From Lingula anatina (lineage: Eukaryota > Brachiopoda > Lingulata > Lingulida > Lingulidae): a stretch of 64,000 bases of DNA. The notes below the pieces were generated by a model that saw only the letters and a program-made list of their open reading frames with translations, was not told the origin of the DNA and searched no databases. Position numbers and translations under genes: made by a program. Of this stretch, positions 1-10,922 are shown piece after piece (positions within the stretch are counted from its first letter, which is position 1; every line of letters starts with the position of its first letter). The stretch is from NCBI RefSeq assembly GCF_001039355.2, contig NW_019776124.1:372001-436000 (forward strand), read 5' to 3'.

Positions 1-208
1 TATCGTCTTGGAGTCTTTGATTCACTTCTTTCAGGCCTCTGATCTCCAGTAAATGTACCTGCAACCGCCTGTTGATTTCCTTCATCATGTTACCATGGTC
101 GACCATCATGTTTAACTTTTCAGTTTCCAGTTTTCGAACCAAGCCCACCAAATCATCCCGATTCATCCGAGAGATCTCTTCCTCCGGAATTCGAGCCGCC
201 GCCGACAT
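1..208 (-). CDS. ccdc85: CCDC85-family coiled-coil protein, first coding exon (partial)
   Basis: An open frame runs from an ATG at 208-206 to the window edge: 69 codons plus one base. It begins MSAAARIPEEEISRM and continues as a charged heptad-like helix containing NRRLQVHLLEIRGLKEVNQ. From knowledge of the family, the stretch from NRRLQ through EIRGLK to NQ(K/R)LQD is the hallmark of the N-terminal coiled coil of CCDC85A/B/C and nematode PICC-1, which act at cell-cell junctions and in transcriptional repression. The start is chosen because family members also begin with a short Ala/Pro/Glu leader before the first helix. The frame is still open at base 1, so the exon continues outside the window. 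It is the nearest gene downstream of channel gene A, on the same strand, with no functional link visible. The family call is confident; which paralogue is not known. Confidence 0.82.
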   Translation of the reverse strand, partial: MSAAARIPEEEISRMNRDDLVGLVRKLETEKLNMMVDHGNMMKEINRRLQVHLLEIRGLKEVNQRLQDD

Positions 209-828
209 TTTGTTCAACTGTCAGCTAATGATGTAAAATGGGAAATACATTAAATTAAATGGGATGGCTATTAATCTAGGACAATTAAGTGCCCTACTTA
301 AGTGCGTTTTGTTTTAACAGAAATACATTGATCCGTATAAACCTATATCTAACCCCATATACCTGTGGATGTTTGTGGTCCCTTGAGCTCGTTCCTGATT
401 ACAAAGTGGGGGTCAGCCGGCAAGTAGAGGATTATGTATTCACATATTCTTACAAAGGATGCCTTCCTCAACGGCTATTGTCCATGCATTATGAATAGAG
501 TTTCGAATATAATGTTCATATATCAAATCATAGAAGTAGCCTCTTTCTACTTCTGTAATCAAATGCTTTCACAAAATTTATCATGACTGAAAGAAAATTT
601 GTGAAAATTTGTGTAGAAAAAACGTTACTGTTTTACCAAAATTTAAGCACCGTCGCAATCCAATCAATCGAAACTACGGAAATGAACATATTTAATTTAG
701 CGCAACTAACACAATTTACGGTTTTTGCTCGCTCTCGCCAAGATTTTCTTTTCATCTATACATCCAGAATATACATTTAGATACCATAATCGTCATGTAA
801 ACAGAATTGACATTTTCAGGATTTGTCA

Positions 829-1100
829 AAAATGTGCCAAGGAAGATGATCCAGTAATTAATTAATTAATTAATTTACTTATTTATTTATCATGTACAGA
901 TTTTGATTAATATTCAGGGTAGATCACAAATAGGCCAAGGAAGAAATGATTAGAATTTGGTGACAATCCATCAATTGATTAATTAATTCATCAATTAATT
1001 AATCAATTAATCAATTGATTAATTAAATTTCAAGATTGGTCGCACATGGACCAAGGAAAAAATGATAACATTTTGGTGATGATCAATTAATCAAATAATG
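829..1100 (+). repeat. Degenerate tandem repeat, about 100 bp period
   Basis: Three diverged copies of a GCCAAGGAAG-type core occur at about 829-853 (tgtgccaaggaagatgat), 926-950 (taggccaaggaagaaatgat) and 1041-1065 (atggaccaaggaaaaaatg). The second and third copies are followed by related TTTGGTGA segments and then runs of ATTA/TTAA/CAATTGATT. The spacing is roughly 97 and 115 bp. It looks like an old minisatellite with AT-rich linkers. Confidence 0.6.
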
Positions 1101-1464
1101 GTTCAAGATTAGTTAATTATTTATCTTATTTATTATTTTGTTTGACATTGCATACAAGTATAATCTTGATTTTAATAGAGCCATACATTCATTCAAACAT
1201 GACATATTTCTTATTAAATGACTCGTACTTGTGTAAATTTTAATTTTGTTAATTGATGCATTTGGGTTTTAAAAACTACAGTACTTTTGATATTTCGCAA
1301 GTTGTTTTGCTTTCTGAGAAATTTTATTTTTCATTCACCAATTTTCTAGGATTTAAACAAGGACAAGTGCACCAAATGTTTTTGTTAATTGGCTTTATTG
1401 CACAATGGTTTCCTCAAATACATGTAGCACATCCTATTTTCGAAATAAGTCTTTTTTACCTTAA

Positions 1465-1801
1465 TTAAAGGGATAACAACTGTTTATTTTGGCCAAAAAA
1501 TGAATTTTCCTTGGGTAAAGGACAATTTTCCCATACTTACCAACATTTAAATTAGTCCCCTTTTTTCCTAGAAAGTTATTTTATTTTATTTATTTATTTT
1601 TTGTAATAAGCTCTTAAGAGATTATTACAGAGTGTAGCCATTTATGGAAGTCACGTGATATGATGGCAAGCACAAATTCCAAAATAATTCTGTCAACCGC
1701 CGTTTTGGGGGTAAAATAGAATTTATTGTATTTCTATAACTTATTTACAATGTATTTATTGTAAAATATGGATATCTTGCGAACGGTTGTTATCCCTTTA
1801 A
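1465..1801 (+). mobile_element. TTAA-ended miniature element, copy 1 (337 bp)
   Basis: It starts TTAAAGGGATAACAACTG and ends GGTTGTTATCCCTTTAA, giving inverted ends of about 17 bp. The interior shares with copies 2 and 3 the blocks GGTAAAGGACAATTT, CTCTTAAGAGATTA, GTCACGTGAT, AATTCCA and TTTACAATGTATTTATTG. No coding frame is present, so it is non-autonomous. TTAA at both ends of every copy fits a TTAA-target transposase (piggyBac type), although TTAA could equally be part of the inverted repeat. Confidence 0.8.
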
Positions 1802-2941
1802 CGCGGTCGTTAGCCTGAATTATAATGGACTTTTACAGGTAACCACTGACCAAATACCGAACGCTAATTGGCTGCAAGTATAATCGGTTAAATAATAAAA
1901 TGTCTTGTTGGATTTCATAAGTGCGAACGAACAGTTATAACACGATTACTATCTCGATCACATGAACGAGAAGCGTTTGATGTATAGCTCCGGTGTGACA
2001 GGAATGGTGGTCCGTTCCCTATTACTTTGTACAGGTGACATTCGTCCCATATACCGGCGGTAGCCCCAATACTGCGACTAATCCTTACCTGCACAATGTA
2101 GGCCTACTATATGGACCCCCGAACTTCCATTCCTAGGACTATACCATTCTTGACACACCGACGCGTCCTCTACCAAAAACCAGCGCGCGTACAAGTATAC
2201 ACACACTAAGGCGAGGCAAGTGTGTTGCATATGGTACACGTATATAATACTAAAAACTTCTAATTCTGACATACCTTTAGCAACACTACTGTGTTAGCTT
2301 CACGAATAATAGGCCTATCTAACACACTGCCCGTCATTTGGCGATCTTTGTCAAACCAAAGTCAAAAACAGCAAATGTTTTTACAGCTTTTTTTTTTTTA
2401 AGGAAAAGCTTGGCTGCAACCGAAATGGATTTATTTCCAATTTTCGGTCTCCATGCTTTTTTTTTTCTAAAATAAAGGCCTATCTAGTTTTCGTATACAT
2501 ACTAATCCTACTCTACTTAAAATCTGTATATATGATATATGATATATTGGCACGACATGAAATCCAGACTATATTTTTATATAACTCTTATCACCGTGTA
2601 GATAATAGACAGCAATAAGCTCTCCAGCCCTGGCGTAATTTTAACAAATCTGCGATTGTTGAATGATGAGAGAGTGAAGTACTGTACTAAGTCTAACGAT
2701 ATGTGAAACAAGCTCTTATGAATTGAGACCATTTCCAAATAAAAGTATATATTTTATATCCGCACAAAGATCGTCTCACTGTTCTTAAGTTTCATGCATC
2801 CCCTCAATGTTTTCACGCCTCCCCCCTCCATAATAGAACCTATACAAGTGCGCTATTTAAATGTTTACGATTTCTCTTTTGATAACTACTCGTATATGCG
2901 TTGTCTAGTGTAAGGTTAAGCGAGTGTAGGCTATATTACAT

Positions 2942-5900
2942 TTAGTCTTTTTCCCTGGGTGAGAAAACTCCGTAGCGAATTGAATACGATAGGCAGAAAA
3001 GCAGAAATGCCGTCGGGAACAAAAACCTGGAAATCTTGTCGACTCTTTTCGCTCTTTCTCTTCCTTGTGGATCAACCTGCTCACATTCTTTTTTCGGAGT
3101 CACAGGCTGGATCTCTTCGACGTCTTCACAACAGGTTTCGGTCTGAAAAAGAAAATTTGCATGATAAGACAGAAACATATTCTGCTCTTTATTCACAGCA
3201 TTTAAGCTGAAAATGATGTCGTCCTATTTGTAAAGACAAACCCTACTGATTTTTTTCCTAACTGGTCAGCCTAAAGTAATGAGTGACAGACGTATGGTAA
3301 AATTAACTTAAGACACCAAAGTCTGGTTAATTGACAGAAGAGACCATACTCCTGCTCTGTATGTAAATGTCCCCGCAAGGGAGTATGGAAATTATCTTTA
3401 CCTTCTTTTCCCTCGAAAAGCAAGAATTTCTCACAATGGTCTTTCTGGGACGATTCACTGCTGTTGGTACTCGACGCCTGGAATACGTGTTCACCAATGA
3501 ATATTCCAGTAGGGACCCGAACACAAAAAGCAAGCAAGCTGCCAGCCAAACGTCAATGGCTTTGATGTAAGAAACTCTAGGCTGAGAAGCCCGTGCTGCT
3601 GTAGTTTGTGTGGTAATGGTCAGCACGGTTAGAAGTCCAATGGACACCCTGGCCGGGCTCGCGTCAATGCTGATCCAGAATCCCACCCAGGACATGATGA
3701 CGATGAGAGCTGATGGCACGTAGGTCTGAACCACGTGGAAAAATCGATCCCTTTTCAGATAGAAGTCGATCCGTAGGCATGGAAACTCTCCTGGAACGAG
3801 ATATTGACAGCGTTCGTTAAATTCGATACTGAATAGTGAATCGGAGGACTTTTTTTGACACTCACTTCGCAAAGACTAAACATTAATCTTAAACAAGACT
3901 GTAAACCATAAAAAGGACATGATTCTAGATGAGTAACTAAAATGCGTTGATTTGTAATTTTTTTTTCAAAAATGGTTGTATATTACAGCTCAACATACCT
4001 TGTCACACATGTTGTCCTTTCAATCTTTAAAAATAAGCCTTAACAGACCCACGAGAGTGTGTTATATTAGACATTTATATGAAATTATTAATGGATACAT
4101 ATTAGAGTGCATGATTACCAACTCCATACGCAAATGTCAATTTGTCACAAAATGAGTTTAACAAAGATGTAAATAATAATATACCGATAGGCACGTCCGA
4201 GAAAAATGGGAGAATATTTAAAGGTTTTAACCTTAAAAACAACTCATCTTGTCATTTGGCATTTTATCAGCTCCCAATGGTTTTAAAAATATTCCATTTT
4301 TGAATGTTAAAAATAGCACGATCTGTCGTTCTGTGATTGATTGCAGTAGTGCGGCTTTGTGTTATCGTGCATAATGGCGAAGTACAGCTCGGAGACTCCT
4401 TTGGCGATTTGTCTTATAAATAATTTACAGCATTTGATTCAAGTTCAAGAGCAATTGTTGAAAATGCTAAGACAGTGCATTTAATGGAATATCACATTAT
4501 ATTAGGACCTGTTCAGAACCTGTTTATCAGCGGACTAACTAGTCTGCGGATCATATATGGCGTGACCCACTTAAAAGCATGTCGAGATTTAATTGCCCTG
4601 GCCCTGTGTACGTGGGAGGCGAGAATCCATTGTCAAGTGCGCGCCATATTTGATCTGCGGACTAGTTAGTCCGTGGATCAACTGATTCTGAACAGGCCTT
4701 TAGAATGCTTTACTTCCTCACGGCGTACCTGCAGTGTAATTCTGTGAGCAATCAGAAAAGTTAGTGTGATGCAGGGTGTATTCAGGCAATGACAGATTAG
4801 GATCCCTTTCAACAGCTTTTTCCATCCATACAAAATGGAGGGTGTCCATGTTATTGCCAACTGAAAGGGATAATGACAAAAAAGTAAACCAATTAGTTTT
4901 TTATCATATAGACATACTCATATACGTAACATAAGAGTTACAAATTAATGTTGCAGTAAATTATTTTTGATAAGACAAATACATTTACAGTTGATAAGTT
5001 TCGGAGTATTAAAACAATGTGTTGAATAAAAAATCTAGTCTGTCGTGGCGACTTATTAAATTTGAAACGAAACTGCGCAGTTTCCATAAGATTTGGCCTC
5101 TCGCCAGAGCAAAAAAGAGATTTGTAAAATCCAATGTTAAGGGCTAGACGGAAGAAGGGAAACACAAGATAACGACCAATAAACGTCAAGTCTACTTTTA
5201 ACACTATTACAAAAGCATGACTTGGACACTGACTCAGAACATTAAGATGTGCAAAGAATTTTAGCCCCATGTAAAAAACGTGAAGCAGATTCCGCGTTAC
5301 TGATGTTGAGATTCGAATGGGTGTATGTGACTGGGCGTTGTTAATTGTTAACCATTGTTAATGACTTTTTTCATCGGCATAATAAAAATCCATATAATGG
5401 TACTTCCATCCATGTATAACTTAGTTATAACTAGATAAATAAATACAGCTGCTACATTTAATCAAGTGATTTTTCAATTTGCATTAATCAACACAAATAC
5501 TACAGACATTTGGTGTATAATATTAAACATCTACCTAAATACCACATCCACTGGCGCACTCATCCGCATACATACTTAATTACTTTTTTACGTGGTATCT
5601 CAGCCAGCAGCTTGTAAAAAAAAAAGGCGTGCTTGAAGCTATGGAATACTCACAACTTTCCATCATGAGTGGGCACTGCTGTGTGTCCAGAGGATAGTCA
5701 TACAAAGCCATGGTGCAGTCTAACGTGGCGCTGATTCTGAAAGCATAACATTCATCTAGGTGACGATCTAAAATAAGTTTGATCTTTAAAGGGATAACAA
5801 CTGTTCATCTTTAAAATGGATTTTTTCTGGGGTAAACGACAATTTTCAATACTTAATTGGCAATGGTAAATGAATCCGTTCCGACATTCAAAGTTAGTCC

Positions 5901-8900
5901 ATTATTTTAAATTTGGTTTTATTGTAATAATCTCTTAAGAAATTAGGCTTCGTTCACATGGAATGTCTATTTTCTAAAAATCTATTTTCTATTCGCGCTA
6001 TCTTATGATCACGGTCTGTGCCCTGAATATCCCGCCGCGTAATTACTGGCAGCGCGAGCCAGTTACTTATAGTAACTTATTGTAACTGGCTTGCGCTGCC
6101 AGTAATTACGCCGCGGGATATTCAGGGCACAGACCGTGATCATAAGACATACCGCGAATAGAAAATAGAATTTAGAAAATAGACATTGCATGTGAACGAA
6201 GCCTTAATGGAGGTCACTAGGTCCGATGGCAAGCACAGATTCCAGAATAATTGCTCTAACCAATATTTTGGTGATAAAAAAGAATTTATTATATTTATAT
6301 GAGTTGTTTACAATGTATTTATTGAATATCATACGAAGAGTTGTTATCCCTTTAATCTTAACAAGTGTCTGGTGTTCTTGTCCGTTTTGAAACTATTTTC
6401 CTCATCATACAAACTAAGTGCCACACCGTATACCAAACTGCCCCCCCCCCCCCCGTCCCTTTTAGCAAAGTTCTAAATCTGCAAGTGTTATGTTAAAGGA
6501 TTTGCGACAGACCATCTGATTGGCTTGAATGGAGCATATTGTTCAGAAAACATGCCCGAATAATTTCTTTATTAAAATACAGAAATCGGAAGTTCAGCAG
6601 AATGAAGACGGCCTGTGGAAAACAAGTGTCATGTCAGTGCTGCACATGTAGTAACCCACAGGGATTTCATGAAAAGACCCCTCGAAGGAGTCAATCATTT
6701 GAGCACTCAAGCAAATCACCATTAGTTCAATAAGGCACACAGATGTAATGTAGGTACAGCCGTCGATTGAATATGCACTGTCATGAATTCTTGAACATGT
6801 CAGACATGGAGGTGTTTCACTTTTCCTCAGTTTAAGGTCCTTCAGTCTAAATGACAGTCATACCAAGATGTGTGTGCTACTATTTTAAAAGAAAATTCAA
6901 ATAATTAGTACTTACTTTAAAACGTACCAAACTTGTCCATTGGAGTAAAGGCGCATCAGTCTGTTTGGGATGGTGACGTGATGAAAATTTGCCTTCTTCT
7001 CGTTTCGAAAAAACACATCAGGAACCCAAATTTTCTCCCAGAAGTGTTCATCCATCTTTAACATTTGGCCGATGCCCAGATCTTCGTTCGGCTCGAATGC
7101 CAGTCTGGGATCAGTCCAGTTTTGACGAAGATAAATGTTGACAGAAAAATCCTGAAAGTATGCGCAGGGAGAGGCACCATCATTGGACCAATCACTCAGT
7201 CTATCTATTTGCAAAGCTATAAACCGATTCTTGTATGCCAACATATATCAAAACATGTTTTTGTCATATGTCTTTAATTAATCTCTTTTGGTATAAAAAT
7301 ATCAACAATGATATTAGCAATGATATGATTCATCAACACCTGCAGTTTCATCCTCATTTTGCATATATACATATCAAGAGATGTAAGGCGACCTTGGCGA
7401 TATACGCTGCATTCGGTTTTAGGGGTGTTTCTCGGCGAAATGTGAGCTCTATCTCTCAGTATGTATGTCAGATAATACATTGTCACCATTTCGCGATGTA
7501 TGCCTTGTTCTGACATTTGTCGCTCGGATGACAATGTATCATCTCACACGTAGGCCTATCTGGTGTTTTGAGACTACAGGAAAGCTATGCTTACCATTGC
7601 TTGTTCGCTGATGGAATAAAAGCTGTTTACGTATACACCCAGCTCGACCCTCGTCGACTCGTCTGAAACATATTGTTTGCAATCAATGGTTAAATAGAAA
7701 GTTCATGGGATTTTCTGTCTTCATTCTGCCGGCTTTATATCTATATATATTGGTGTTGCCAAGAAAACGTTGGAGAAATTACAGATCACTGCTGATCCTT
7801 ATATCCCAAAGGATTGTTTTTAAAATTGCCTGTTGAATTAAGTACTTTTGCTAAAGAATTGAATTGTTACTGATCCAGGAGTTGATAATAAAAATATGCC
7901 TGAAACCATAACCCGGGTCTAGGACCCATCATGCACCGTATAATACATTGCAAAGGGTTTGGCCTACTCCATGTCGCACTGCGACGGTGATGGGTCCAAG
8001 CTGTGTTTCCAGCTAAGTCAAGCAAAACAGCCCTTAAAATGTTAACGAAGTAATCTTTTAGGGTTTGTTGGTCAATAAGATAAGGTTTACGGAACCCAGG
8101 AGAATTCACTGACGGCTATTTCTTCCTATGTCCTGCGTTTAATTTAAAAACCATTTGCTCCAATATCAAATGGCGCAGTGCTGCTAAATGCTACATTGTA
8201 GCAGGGGGTTGCGTGCGATGTGAATTTTACTGGGCTTTTATGGGTACGGTATTATTTAAGGAAAGAAACATAATCAAGTCTGATTCGTTTAGATGCCATC
8301 TTTAGTTATAATTTCTACTTTCTTGTGACTAACGAGAGAAGACCTAAACGGATTGCTGGAACACTTTATTTGCCGTTGGTGCGTAATGCAACTTTGGATA
8401 ATTCTCCATGCAATTTTTACTTAGGCATAATCAATCTTTTATTAAGAGAAGTGTTCGTTATTCTAAAAAGAGAGTTTTTTAAATTTGACAGCTCTACCAT
8501 CGGTTTAATTGCACTGGGTCTAAGTCTATCCTTTCTGACCATTTTACACAAGCCTAGGCTATGTTTGCCACTACGATGAAATCATATATAATTTTCTGTG
8601 CAATTTCTTAAGCAACCTTTTTTTTTCACGTGGGTTTATGAGCACCCACTTGGTCAAAATCAACGACACACATATCCAAAGTCCTACAGTGAGTTAAACC
8701 AACTTTTAATCACCTTTACTATCGTTATGCCTCCTACAACCACCAAAGGGGGGAGGGAAGGGAAATGTTCCACGAGAATCCGAAACAATTTTGACAACTC
8801 TGTGTCACAACATAATCTTGCATTGCTGCATGATCACCGCAAGCTCACCAACGTATATCGCTACTGCCTACCGGCTTGCGATTAGAAAAAAAAAATGTCA

Positions 8901-10922
8901 AAAAATTCACCGTGACAAAAGTGTGAAGGATACAGACCGGTAAATCCGTACGGTTTCGTACGGTGACCGTTTTCCTCCACGTGGCCATCCCATGGTTAAC
9001 GAAACCAAGGCTTAAACCTTATCTTTACTGGTATATCTGAACTCTGAGAAAATACACGACCAGTCGATTTCCTGATTACGCAAAAGCTAAGATTTTATTA
9101 AATAAATAAATGAATTCATTTTTTATCACTAGGACATTTAAATTACGTATATGGCAATAATATTGATGCAAGTATCGAAAACTCCATTAAGTATAAGAAT
9201 CGATACTAATTAGATATACTATCTCAAGAAAAACGAATCTGGAATTGAGGGTGAGATGTTACCTTCGATACCGGCCCAATTAAATGTAAGTGTATTCATT
9301 GCACGCACATAACTTTTTAAGTGAACGATTTTGGAATATTTCAGCTCTTTCTTCATAAAAAATAAAAGCGGGAGAGGCAAAATTCGGCCAAACTTAAAAC
9401 AAGAATGATATTTTTTCAAATGCAGTATATTGGAATCTTTATCTGAAAACTGCTGACTTTCTAATGCACTCATTTTATGAGATCTGTTAGAATTAGTGAT
9501 ATCTATTCACCATGCCGTCATTGCTATTACATGTAATAACAGTCTTAACCATGCTAGGTTCCCCTAAATATTACTTTCTAGTCTCTATATTGATTTTTCA
9601 ACAATTTTCAGGAAAAAGGGAAAATATATACCTGCTAACGGCGGTCGGAGTTTGTCATAACCTTCTAATACATCGTCTAAAAACTCTGATCTGTAAGATA
9701 CAAAAAGAACCTGTCAGTGTGTATAATCAGTTCACAAGACACTGGTTTGGAAACTTCTTTAAAACAAATAAATAAATAAATAAATCTCATGAAAAAGCAT
9801 GAACATGGGGAAAAAATCTTCACAACTAATAAAGCCGGACAATGAGATGCTGCTTTCACAAACGCGCCGAAGAAGAAAATTACTTTTCACCCGAACGCAC
9901 AAGAACGATGTGAAATATGGGTACGACTTTATGTTAATGACAGCTTTTAAGATATGTCCAAGTTGGCGAAAACTGTCGATGATTTTACTTGAAGTTTTTA
10001 GGCACAAGGTCAAATAAGGTGAAACTTCATATTCACGGGACATCTCAATACAGATAAGGCCAATGATGGATGTGGCACGTTCTGATACCCAAGGGGTCAA
10101 TAAGTCAACAGAGTGCTTTGCATGTTTAAATCCGTTTAAACAGAAATAAATAGATTAAATGCAAGAGTCAAGACCTGTGCGCTATGATGAAAGAAAAACA
10201 ATACAAAGAAGAAATTTTAAATATACAGTTAAAATCTGCATTATGTTGCAGCCACTACAATTTATATACATGTGTATCATATATACATTTTGTAATTGTT
10301 TATCTCGGCTACTTAACACGCGGATTCCATCAAGACCGGCATTCGCAAATCAAATAAATGACCGTACATTAACTGCACATAAAATTCAATCAATGTCGAT
10401 TAATCTACATTAACAATATCAATATTGCTACTGATAAGGTTTTCGCCGAAAAGAAAACCTTATCCTAAAGATTAAAGTCGGGAGAAGGGAATGATACGGA
10501 TCAATATAATGCGTAAAATTATAACATCTAGTTGATATGTATTGCTATGTGTTACTAAAGGATGCTGGGACCTTGGGTGTTTGTTTGAATATTTCTAACG
10601 CGTAGTACTACGCGTTACATGTACACATGTATGCCTGATCCTTTTTTGGATATTAGACACAGATAACTGCACTGTATACTGCTAAGCCTATACATCTGTG
10701 ATTAAACACATAAATGAAATGGAGAGCTTATTTCCCAACAGAAACAAGTAGGTAAATAGTTGACTCGAAAGAAGACCTTTAACTTTGCAACTGCACCACA
10801 CCTACACCCAAAATAACAAAAGGAAATAAAGAGAACACTTACATAGTTTGGTTATTCCGAGGTTGCTTAATCCCAAATATTTCGCTGATGTATAGCAACG
10901 CCACAAAGATTAGGATCCTCAT
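2942..10922 (-). CDS. Glycine-receptor-like Cys-loop anion channel subunit, gene A
   Basis: Predicted subunit of a pentameric ligand-gated chloride channel in the plasma membrane (GlyR/GluCl clade). Coding exons in minus-strand order: 10922-10843, 9690-9632, 7662-7595, 7151-6916, 5736-5654, 4860-4729, 3790-3402, 3142-2942. All junctions are GT-AG and keep frame; 415 residues. A signal peptide begins MRILIFVALLYIS. The extracellular domain has SEFLDDVLEGYD, NIYLRQNWTDPRL, the 13-spaced Cys loop (C155-C169, with DYPLD) and the second GlyR-type pair C213-C224. TM1 is about 240-260. TM2 follows PARV (265-268), the anion-selectivity motif. TM3 is about 297-320 and TM4 about 386-409. The cytoplasmic loop is short and basic. 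Loop C keeps Tyr and Phe at GlyR agonist positions but has Ala for Thr204, and loop E has Val for Ser129, so glycine is not assured as ligand. ATG 10920-10922 opens the signal peptide; a good acceptor at 10961 implies a 5' UTR intron. Confidence 0.92.
4504..4699. mobile_element. Fold-back element with TTA flanks, about 196 bp
   Basis: The left arm GGACCTGTTCAGAAC and a GCGGACTAACTAGTC block are mirrored on the right by GGACTAGTTAGTCCG and CTGAACAGGCCT. The arms are about 58 bp and imperfect. Both ends abut TTA, matching the 3 bp target site of PIF/Harbinger-type elements. It lies in the intron between exons 6 and 7 of gene A, about 30 bp from the exon 6 donor. No open frame is present. Confidence 0.65.
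5786..6355 (+). mobile_element. TTAA-ended miniature element, copy 2, interrupted
   Basis: It has the same ends as copy 1 (TTAAAGGGATAACAAC and GTTGTTATCCCTTTAA) and the same interior blocks, but is 570 bp because a palindromic element occupies 5946-6203. Without the insertion it is 312 bp. It lies in the intron between exons 4 and 5 of gene A, just upstream of exon 5 in the direction of transcription. Confidence 0.8.
5946..6203. mobile_element. Near-perfect 258 bp palindromic element nested in copy 2
   Basis: It begins GGCTTCGTTCACATG and ends CATGTGAACGAAGCC. The arms continue as matching inverted repeats (for example GATCACGGTCTGTGCCCTGA against TCAGGGCACAGACCGTGATC) up to a short centre near GTTACTTATAGTAAC. 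It is flanked by TTA on both sides and splits the TTAA-ended copy at a point where copies 1 and 3 are continuous. This shows that it inserted later. The TTA duplication fits PIF/Harbinger. Confidence 0.85.

Larger units (their letters stand above)
209..2941. other. Intergenic: AT repeats and one TTAA-ended element
   Basis: No gene was recognised between the CCDC85 exon and the stop codon of channel gene A. The stretch holds a degenerate tandem repeat at about 829-1100 with ATTA-rich linkers, a 337 bp TTAA-ended element at 1465-1801, and otherwise AT-rich DNA. The short frames here show no recognised domain and no splice context. Confidence 0.6.

Noticed and set aside
960-1030. ATTA/CAATTGATT repeats considered as a CRISPR-like or origin-like array
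   Set aside because: There are no unique spacers of constant length, and the organism is a eukaryote. It is simple AT-rich sequence within a degenerate minisatellite.
9759-10100. 113-codon minus-strand frame in intron 1 of gene A
   Set aside because: It spans an AAAT-type simple repeat, has no domain, and lies between two well-supported exons of gene A.
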